The notes under the pieces are model-generated. The model was not told where the DNA came from and searched no databases. It saw only the letters and a program-made list of their open reading frames with translations. This document shows, piece by piece, positions 1 through 4,469 of a stretch of 6,452 nt of DNA. Made by a program: the position numbers and the translations under genes. This DNA is from JBJXGC01 sp046154545 (GTDB lineage: Bacteria > Chloroflexota > Dehalococcoidia > Tepidiformales > Tepidiformaceae), in the NCBI GenBank assembly GCA_046154545.1, contig JBJXGC010000062.1, positions 1 through 6,452 on the forward strand. The letters are read 5' to 3'. Each line of letters opens with the position of its first letter. Within the stretch, counting starts at the first letter, position 1.

Positions 1-586
1 TCTCCGAGTCGAGGTTCCCCGTCGGCTCGTCCGCCCAGACGATGGCGGGGTCGTTCACCAGTGCCCGGGCGATCGTGACGCGCTGGCGCTGACCGCCGCT
101 GAGCTGTGCGGGGTTGTGGGTAGCCCACTCGAGTAATCCGACGAGGCTAAGAGCCGCCATCGCCCGCTCCCGCGCCTCGCGGGCGGGGACGCCCGAGACG
201 ACGAGGGGGAGTTCGACGTTCTCGGCGGCGTTGAGCACCGGCAGGAGGTTGTAGGTCTGGAAGATGAAGCCCATCCGGCGGGCGCGGTAAACCGTCTTGT
301 CGTGGTCCGACATCGTGGCGATATCGACCCCTTCGATGAAGACCTGGCCGCTGTCGATCGTGTCGAGGCCGCTCAGGCAGTTCAGGAGCGTCGTCTTCCC
401 GCAGCCGGAGGGGCCCATGATCGCGACCATCTCGCCCCGGGGCACGACGAACGAGACGTTCTGGAGGGCCTTCACGGCGTTCGCGCCCGATTCATACGTC
501 TTGGAGACGTCGATCGCTTCGATAATCCCTGAAACGCCAGGCTTCGGGGTAGCGATGTCCCGGGCGAGCACGGTAGCGGTGGTCAT
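1..586 (-). CDS. ABC transporter ATP-binding protein, MacB/LolD type (partial, C-terminus outside window)
   Basis: This is the ATPase subunit of an ABC transporter of the MacB/LolD/FtsE group. That group powers membrane partners that move lipoproteins, peptides or drugs; the permease is not visible here and would be expected beyond position 1. The visible 195 residues hold the Walker A motif GPSGCGKTT (residues 58-66, Lys64), the Q-loop FIFQ (Gln110), the family-typical AENVELPL stretch (121-128), the signature LSGGQRQRV (162-170), Walker B with AIVWADEP (181-188, Glu187) and the D-loop NLDS (191-194). All catalytic elements seen are intact. The ATG at 586 is preceded by GGGAGG (593-598) with a 6-nt spacer, which fixes the start. 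About 20 residues precede the usual family start (IIEAIDVSKTY), a short polar leader of unknown role. The gene follows the YHS gene on the same strand after 149 nt, so shared transcription is possible but not shown. The family call is secure; the substrate is unknown. Confidence 0.95.
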   Translation of the reverse strand, partial: MTTATVLARDIATPKPGVSGIIEAIDVSKTYESGANAVKALQNVSFVVPRGEMVAIMGPSGCGKTTLLNCLSGLDTIDSGQVFIEGVDIATMSDHDKTVYRARRMGFIFQTYNLLPVLNAAENVELPLVVSGVPAREARERAMAALSLVGLLEWATHNPAQLSGGQRQRVTIARALVNDPAIVWADEPTGNLDSE

Positions 587-603
587 GAGCAGCCTCCCTG
601 AAA

Positions 604-626
604 GCACCCGTGCCTTAGACGGGCGC
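604..626 (-). terminator. Small hairpin between YHS gene and ABC ATPase gene (possible weak terminator)
   Basis: On the minus strand a 5-bp stem CCCGT/ACGGG closes a 7-nt loop. It is extended by two G-C pairs beyond a one-base mismatch on each side and is followed by TTTC. It lies in the 149-nt gap (587-735) after the YHS gene and just upstream of the ATPase ribosome site. It could attenuate readthrough or be a leader hairpin. The stem is short and there is no real T-run, so this is a weak call. The rest of the gap shows only small GC-rich palindromes (for example GGCC-GAAC-GGCC at 661-672) and no convincing promoter. Confidence 0.25.
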
Positions 627-735
627 TGTCAGAGTGGCTTTCCTACGGACCGGCTGCAGCGGCCGAACGGCCCTCCCGCGCCAGCCGAACGTCCGGATAC
701 CCGGGCGCGACATCGCGCGCGCTGAACGGATCAGC

Positions 736-948
736 CTACCCGCCGGCCGCCTTCGCGATGTGCTCATCCGGTAGCGCCACGAACTTCAGGCGGCAGGCCA
801 TCGAGCAGAAGTAGTACCACTTGCCCCGGAAGAACATCTTCGTGCCCGTCCTCGGGTCGGTCTCCGGGGCGCCCGCGGGGATGTGGCCGACGGTCGCGTT
901 CACCGAGGCCTGGTCGATCTCCTTGCCACAGACAATGTCTACAGCCAC
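736..948 (-). CDS. Small YHS-domain protein (70 aa)
   Basis: A 70-residue protein that is essentially one YHS domain, a small cysteine-containing fold found alone and attached to metal-transport ATPases and some multicomponent monooxygenases, and thought to bind metal. Visible features are D-x-V-C-G at residues 4-8 (Cys7), W-Y-Y-F-C-S at 44-49 (Cys48), a second cysteine four residues on (Cys52) and the Phe56 that normally follows. The Met usual after CG is Lys9, and a Pro/Gly/Thr-rich stretch (about 23-37) lengthens the segment between the cysteine sites. The start is a GTG at 946-948, chosen because GGAGG (956-960) sits 7 nt upstream and DIVCG follows at once. The open frame extends much further upstream, but only as a shadow of the dehydrogenase gene. 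The first 10 nt overlap the end of that gene (stop at 939-941), implying translational coupling. Likely roles are metal or cofactor handling for the adjacent enzyme; this is inference only. Confidence 0.85.
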   Translation of the reverse strand: MAVDIVCGKEIDQASVNATVGHIPAGAPETDPRTGTKMFFRGKWYYFCSMACRLKFVALPDEHIAKAAGG

Positions 949-2024
949 GACTCGACCTCCCCGATCGTCTCGCCGAGCACGCCGAGCATCTCCTCGGAGG
1001 TGCCCCAGGCGAGGGCCCGCTCCTTCCCCTTGCGGCTGAAGAAGTGGAGGTCGTACTCCTCGGTGAAGCCGATCCCGCCGTAGAGCTGGTGGGCCATCAT
1101 CGGCGTCTCTGTGGCAGTCTTCGATGCCCAGGCCTTGGCGGTGGCGATATCGCGCACGGTCGCGGACCCGCGGTCGAGCTTCCAGACGGCCTCGTAGGCG
1201 AGGAAGCGCGTGGCCAGGGTCATCGTCGCCATGTTCGCTACGTGGTGCTGGACGGCCTGGAAGGTGCCGATCGGGCGGCCGAACTGGACGCGCATGGCGA
1301 CGTACTCGACCGTCATGTCGAGCGACTGCTGGGCGTTGCCGAGGCACTGGATGGCGGCCAGCGAGCGCGCGCAGGAGACCAGGAATTCGGCCGCCTCGGC
1401 GCCGCCCGCCGCACGCGCGGGCGCCCCGGCGTAGGTGACGTTCGCCTGGGGCGTGCGGCCGATGTTGCGCAACGGGACCATCGTCACCTCGGGTGCGTTC
1501 GCACCGACCAGGTAGAGCCCGGTCGTGGCGCCCTCCCTGGCGCTCACCAGGTGATGGGTGACCACCTGGCCGTAGTCGACGAAGCACTTCACGCCGCTGA
1601 GCCGTCCGCCGCTCACGGTGGCGTCACACTGGTCCCAACGGTCGCCCGATTCGAGGACGGCCGGGGCGATGGTGGTCGCGCCGCCAATGACGCCGGCGAG
1701 GACCTCCCGGGCCATGTCGGCGCTGGCGTGACGCTGGACCGTGAGGGCCGAGGCCATCGTCTCCATGAAGGGGATGACCACTGCCCGGCGCGTCAGCTCT
1801 TCCATGAGCACGGCAAGGTCGGTGAGTTCGCCGCCGCCTCCTCCGAGCGACTCGGGGAAGGGGAGGCCGAGGAAGCCGCTCCCGGCCAGGTAGCTCCAGA
1901 GTTCGCGGTCGTAGCCGCCGTCGGACTCGAGCTGGCGGATGCGGTCGAAGCTGACCTCCTTCTGGAGGTAGTCGCGGATCGCGTCGCGAAGCAGAGATTG
2001 GGTTTCGGTCAGGGCGATGTCCAC
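939..2024 (-). CDS. Acyl-CoA dehydrogenase-like subunit B, FAD-binding but lacking catalytic glutamate
   Basis: A 361-residue acyl-CoA dehydrogenase (ACAD) family protein. These flavoenzymes make trans-2-enoyl-CoA from acyl-CoA and pass electrons to ETF. The N-terminal helical domain (about 1-115) includes GFLGLPFPESLGG (50-62). The middle beta domain (about 116-200) is degenerate: the usual EP-x-(A/S)-G-(S/T)-D substrate/FAD loop is missing. The C-terminal domain is well kept, with R245-x-Q247-F248-G249 and F255-Q256 for FAD contacts, H260, and GGIGFTEEYDLHFF (316-329). Where medium-chain ACADs carry the catalytic Glu (Y-E-G-T) this protein has A339-W340-G341-T342. There is no Glu at the alternative helix-G site (S217-C-A-R-S). 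It is therefore best read as the FAD-binding, non-catalytic partner of the upstream dehydrogenase. The GTG start at 2024 is backed by AAGGAG (2033-2038, 8-nt spacer), which overlaps the preceding stop codon. Only 12 nt separate the two genes. Subunit roles are inferred. Confidence 0.93.
   Translation of the reverse strand: MDIALTETQSLLRDAIRDYLQKEVSFDRIRQLESDGGYDRELWSYLAGSGFLGLPFPESLGGGGGELTDLAVLMEELTRRAVVIPFMETMASALTVQRHASADMAREVLAGVIGGATTIAPAVLESGDRWDQCDATVSGGRLSGVKCFVDYGQVVTHHLVSAREGATTGLYLVGANAPEVTMVPLRNIGRTPQANVTYAGAPARAAGGAEAAEFLVSCARSLAAIQCLGNAQQSLDMTVEYVAMRVQFGRPIGTFQAVQHHVANMATMTLATRFLAYEAVWKLDRGSATVRDIATAKAWASKTATETPMMAHQLYGGIGFTEEYDLHFFSRKGKERALAWGTSEEMLGVLGETIGEVESWL
956..960 (-). 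promoter_or_regulatory. Ribosome binding site for the YHS gene, inside the dehydrogenase B gene
   Basis: GGAGG on the minus strand lies within the last codons of dehydrogenase B and 7 nt before the GTG at 946-948. It decides the start of the YHS gene, because the open frame has no stop for a long way upstream. Confidence 0.7.
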
Positions 2025-2032
2025 GGGTGCGT

Positions 2033-2038
2033 CTCCTT
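2033..2038 (-). promoter_or_regulatory. Ribosome binding site fixing the GTG start of dehydrogenase B
   Basis: AAGGAG on the minus strand, 8 nt before the GTG at 2022-2024. Its first A residues are part of the TAA stop codon of dehydrogenase A (2037-2039), so ribosomes finishing A are placed to start B. This favours coupled, roughly equimolar synthesis of the two subunits. Confidence 0.75.
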
Positions 2039-3203
2039 AGCGGGGCAGGCCGAGGCCGCGGCGGGCGATGATGTCGCGCTGCACCTCGTTGGTCCCGCCG
2101 CCGAAGCGGAGGAAGGGCGAGGCGCGGAAGGTCTGCTCCATCTCACCGTTGGTGACCGCCTCCGGGGAGCCGCGCATCTGGGCGCCGCGGCGGCCGAGGA
2201 GCTCCATCGCCATGTTGCCCAGCGTGTATCGCAGCTCGGTCGTCCAGACTTTGGCCATCGAGGCCTCCATCGTCGGCGTGTCCCCGTTCGCGACGATCGA
2301 GCCGTTGGTGTACGTGAGGGCACGCATGACCTCGAGGTGCATGCCCATCTCACCCAGGCGGGCGCGGGTGGCGCCGTCGGCGAAGCGGTCGGGCTGCTGC
2401 GTCCGCATGTCGCGGACCAGGCGGGCGAACTGGTTGTTGAGCATCGCCCCGTCGCCGATCGCCACGCGCTCATAGTCGAGCGCGTTAGCGAGGATGTACC
2501 AGCCCCGGCCAGGCTCACCCACCAGGTGGTCGCCGGGGATGCGGACATCTTCGTAGAAGGTCTCGTTGGTGCGGACGCCACCCATCGTCCAGATCGGCCT
2601 GACCGACACGCCAGGGGCGTTCAGGGGGACGATGAACATCGAGACGCCACGGTGCTTCGGGGCGGTAGGGTCGGTGCGGGCCGCCAGCCAGACGTGCGTG
2701 GAGACGTGGGCGGCGCTCGTCCAGAGCTTCTGGCCGTTGATCACCCAGTCGTCGCCATCTTTCACGGCGGCGGTTTCAAGCGAGGCGAGGTCGGTGCCCG
2801 CGTTCGGCTCGGAGTAGCCAAGGGCGAGGGTCATGTCGCCGCTCCAGATCTGGGGGAGGAACTTCTCTTTCTGGGCTTCTGTGCCGAAGCGCTGGATGGC
2901 GGGCGCGATCATCGAGGCGGTGCCGCGGCCGTAGGGCAGTTCAGCGCGGGTGAACTCTTCGGCCAGGACGAACTGGTACCAGGGCGACTTCTCCTCGCCG
3001 CCCATCTCCTTCGGCCAGCACATCTTCACCCAGCCCCTGGCGTCGAGGGCGTCACGGATGCGCCGCGATATCGCGCCCGAGCCCATCCCCTCGGCATCGG
3101 CGTTCGCCAGCTCCTTCACGAGCTCGGGCGTCTTAATCGTGGCGATGAAGGCCCGCACTTCCTGGCGGAAGGCTTGCAGCTCTTCGTCCCAACCGTATTC
3201 CAT
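2037..3203 (-). CDS. Acyl-CoA dehydrogenase subunit A, with helix-G catalytic glutamate
   Basis: A 388-residue ACAD. It has the N-terminal helical domain (1-125), the substrate/FAD loop LGYSEPNAGTD (128-138), the beta-domain GDDWVINGQKLWTSAA (150-165), and the C-terminal helical domain (about 235-388) ending in RFGGGTNEVQRDIIAR. The Y-E-G-T catalytic site of medium-chain ACADs reads G368-G369-G370-T371, so that Glu is absent. Instead D243-Y244-E245-R246 places Glu245 where isovaleryl-CoA dehydrogenase carries its base. The R-x-Q-F-G FAD-contact segment expected near 265-275 is missing, and the next gene supplies it. This split matches the alpha2beta2 ACADs of actinobacterial steroid side-chain breakdown (ChsE1/ChsE2 and ChsE4/ChsE5 types). 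The ATG at 3203 has GGAGG (3209-3213) 5 nt upstream; the longer open frame upstream shows no family similarity. It is first in the three-gene operon. The substrate is unknown; a branched, ring-bearing or otherwise bulky acyl-CoA is plausible. Confidence 0.95.
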   Translation of the reverse strand: MEYGWDEELQAFRQEVRAFIATIKTPELVKELANADAEGMGSGAISRRIRDALDARGWVKMCWPKEMGGEEKSPWYQFVLAEEFTRAELPYGRGTASMIAPAIQRFGTEAQKEKFLPQIWSGDMTLALGYSEPNAGTDLASLETAAVKDGDDWVINGQKLWTSAAHVSTHVWLAARTDPTAPKHRGVSMFIVPLNAPGVSVRPIWTMGGVRTNETFYEDVRIPGDHLVGEPGRGWYILANALDYERVAIGDGAMLNNQFARLVRDMRTQQPDRFADGATRARLGEMGMHLEVMRALTYTNGSIVANGDTPTMEASMAKVWTTELRYTLGNMAMELLGRRGAQMRGSPEAVTNGEMEQTFRASPFLRFGGGTNEVQRDIIARRGLGLPR

Positions 3204-3296
3204 GGTGACCTCCGGGAGCGTGTCCTGACTTGTGCAGGGGAAGACTACAGCGCCTGACGCGCACCCGCTCGCACAGGAGCGAGAGGCTGCGCGGTC

Positions 3297-3318
3297 GGGC
3301 GGACGATACGGGCCGAAC
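3297..3318. repeat. 22-bp shared intergenic element, copy 1
   Basis: Plus-strand core ACGATACGG-G-CCGAAC preceded by GGGCGG. It matches the element at 4424-4445 at 20 of 22 positions, in the same orientation. It lies 93 nt upstream of the dehydrogenase A start, in the only non-coding gap before that operon. The centre CGGGCCG is a small dyad. A regulator site or promoter part is likely but not shown. On the minus strand it contains TATCGT, a TANNNT-type -10 candidate without a clear -35. Confidence 0.5.
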
Positions 3319-3362
3319 CCCGGGCAAGGGGCGTGATCGCGCAATCGGTTGTGTTGCCCGGG
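3319..3362. repeat. 9-bp perfect inverted repeat between kinase and dehydrogenase genes
   Basis: CCCGGGCAA (3319-3327) and TTGCCCGGG (3354-3362) are exact reverse complements separated by 26 nt. The repeat starts at the base after the 22-bp element and ends 20 nt before the kinase stop codon. It could end kinase transcription, but no T-run follows on the minus strand, or it could form part of an operator region. The 26-nt spacer holds a near-palindrome around GATCGCGCAATC. The rest of the 3204-3382 gap holds only the dehydrogenase A ribosome site and weak short hairpins. Confidence 0.4.
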
Positions 3363-3382
3363 CTGTCGGCGCGTCCCAGTCG

Positions 3383-4237
3383 CTATTCGAGGAGTCCGCG
3401 CCACGGCTCGGGTGCCTGCCTCCTGAAAGCAAGCATGTGCTCGAGGATTTCGGGCCGGTCCACCAACAGGAGCTTGTCCCAGAGAATCCGCGCCTCGGTC
3501 GTTATCCTTTCGAGTGGCAGGACCTCCCGGTATCCCGCGAGCATGGGCATCACCGCGACCATCGGCAGCGAAGCGAACTCGAGAGACGGATCGCCCCAGG
3601 CCGCGTCTCCCCAGTCAATCAGCGCTGCGTACTCACCGTCTTTGTGAAGGACGTTGTTGTTCGAGACGTCGTTGTGGAGGAACCTGGCCGGCACGACGTC
3701 AGCGATCAGCGGTCGCAGGCGGTCGATGCACCGCTCGAGCCAACCCTGGGTCTCGGTGCCAGGTGCCCACTCGAGGATCCGCGTCTCGTCGGCGCGTCCG
3801 GCGTGGTCAAGCCGGCCGAGCGGGTCGGGACACTCCGTGATGGTCGCGTGCATCCTCGCGACGTCTCGTCCCAGGTGGCGCCAGACCGGCCCGTCGAAGT
3901 CGAGTTCGGAGGGTTCGCCGTCTACGAGGTCGTGGATCGTGTACGGGACGTCCAGGATGTCGAAGGACTCGTCCCACGCCACAAGGGCGGGCGTCCTCAC
4001 GCCAGCCGCGTGCGCGACCGGAGATGCGACCGACTCGGTGTAGGTGTCGGAGAGCGCCTCCGGCATGTTTTTCGGAACACGGAGGACGAGGTCGTCGCCA
4101 AGCGTGTAGATCGAGTTCACGACGCCGGTCGAGGTCATCCGTCCGATATGCCGCTGTCCGAGGTCGTGCTTCGCGCAGATTGCCGAAAGCTGCGCTGCGT
4201 CGAGCTCCGGGAACGGGACCGAGTTCCAATCGGGCAT
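3383..4237 (-). CDS. APH/choline-kinase-fold phosphotransferase family protein
   Basis: A 284-residue small-molecule kinase of the aminoglycoside phosphotransferase/choline kinase superfamily, transferring a phosphate from ATP or GTP to a hydroxyl. The N-lobe has DLVLRVPK (49-56), where Arg53/Lys56 stand at the nucleotide-binding strand. The catalytic loop is H188-N-D190-V-S-N-N-N195-V-L (H-x-D-x4-N, Asp190 catalytic base, Asn195 metal). The metal site is L206-I-D208-W-G, followed by WGDPSLE (214-220). All core residues are present, so it is probably active. The ATG at 4237 was chosen because the family-like sequence begins right after it. It lacks a good Shine-Dalgarno, and in-frame GTGs at 4279 and 4360 are possible. 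The gene lies upstream of the dehydrogenase operon on the same strand (179-nt gap) and divergent from the CoA ligase. Antibiotic resistance is possible, but here a kinase for a hydroxylated metabolite is also plausible. The substrate cannot be read from sequence. Confidence 0.88.
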   Translation of the reverse strand: MPDWNSVPFPELDAAQLSAICAKHDLGQRHIGRMTSTGVVNSIYTLGDDLVLRVPKNMPEALSDTYTESVASPVAHAAGVRTPALVAWDESFDILDVPYTIHDLVDGEPSELDFDGPVWRHLGRDVARMHATITECPDPLGRLDHAGRADETRILEWAPGTETQGWLERCIDRLRPLIADVVPARFLHNDVSNNNVLHKDGEYAALIDWGDAAWGDPSLEFASLPMVAVMPMLAGYREVLPLERITTEARILWDKLLLVDRPEILEHMLAFRRQAPEPWRGLLE

Positions 4238-4330
4238 GGCCAAAATCTTGGCGACGGATTGTGTGATGTGCAACTCCACTGATGGAGATCGGCGCGCAGG
4301 CACCGGCGGGGCTCGTCGAAGTGGAGGGCG

Positions 4331-4370
4331 CTGGCGGTCAAGCAGTGGCCCCATGGCCACTCATCGCCAG
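4331..4370. repeat. Nested inverted repeat in the divergent intergenic region
   Basis: An outer pair CTGGCG (4331-4336)/CGCCAG (4365-4370) encloses an inner pair AGTGGCC (4344-4350)/GGCCACT (4355-4361) with a CCAT loop. Both pairs are perfect, giving 13 base pairs with an asymmetric internal loop (7 and 3 nt). It lies between the divergent kinase (start 4237) and ligase (start about 4470) genes. No T-run follows on either strand, so an operator or leader structure fits better than a terminator. The remaining sequence of the 4238-4469 gap shows nothing else firm apart from the 22-bp element. Confidence 0.45.
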
Positions 4371-4423
4371 TCCTGCGAGTTCGGGCTAACGGATGTGACG
4401 CCGAGAACCTCTGGCCTGCCGAG

Positions 4424-4445
4424 GGGCGTACGATACGGCCCGAAC
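4424..4445. repeat. 22-bp shared intergenic element, copy 2
   Basis: Plus-strand core ACGATACGG-C-CCGAAC preceded by GGGCGT, differing from copy 1 (3297-3318) at two of 22 positions. It lies 24 nt before the preferred ligase GTG (4470), or 33 nt before the alternative at 4479, and 186 nt upstream of the kinase start. The same element in the two gaps flanking the kinase gene points to a common control signal. On the plus strand this copy alone offers TACGAT (4429-4434) as a TANNNT -10 candidate. Confidence 0.5.
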
Positions 4446-4469
4446 AAATCAGCCTGGACCGCACGGAGT

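Noticed and set aside
949..1587. An N-terminal extension of the YHS protein up to 283 residues
   Set aside because: The extra part overlaps dehydrogenase B in another frame and is an Arg/Gly/Pro-rich shadow. The GTG at 948 with its own GGAGG explains the gene.
2369..3203. A frameshift or inactivation of dehydrogenase A, because its medium-chain catalytic Glu and R-x-Q-F-G segment are missing
   Set aside because: The frame is continuous and of normal length, with Glu245 at the alternative catalytic site. The missing segment is present in the adjacent subunit, which indicates specialisation rather than decay.
1044..3257. A 737-codon open frame on the plus strand opposite the two dehydrogenase genes
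   Set aside because: It spans both real genes and the junction between them. Its translation is rich in Gly, Ala, Arg, His and Asp with no domain pattern, as expected from the antisense of GC-rich codons. The minus-strand genes have full family motifs and ribosome sites.
3230..4282. A 350-codon open frame on the plus strand opposite the kinase gene
   Set aside because: The minus-strand frame carries intact kinase motifs (H-x-D-x4-N, I-D-W), while this frame has low-complexity Arg/Val/Asp-rich sequence and no motif.
4395..4434. A sigma-70-type promoter for the ligase using TACGAT at 4429-4434
   Set aside because: No acceptable -35 hexamer lies 15-19 nt upstream, so only a -10-like match remains, which is weak on its own.
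4236..4469. An upstream extension of the ligase with an ATG at 4236 or 4353
   Set aside because: The added residues are Arg/Ser/Gly-rich and unlike the family, whose conserved start (FNASEYFLDR) follows shortly after the GTG at 4470. The extension would also run through the inverted repeat and the 22-bp element.
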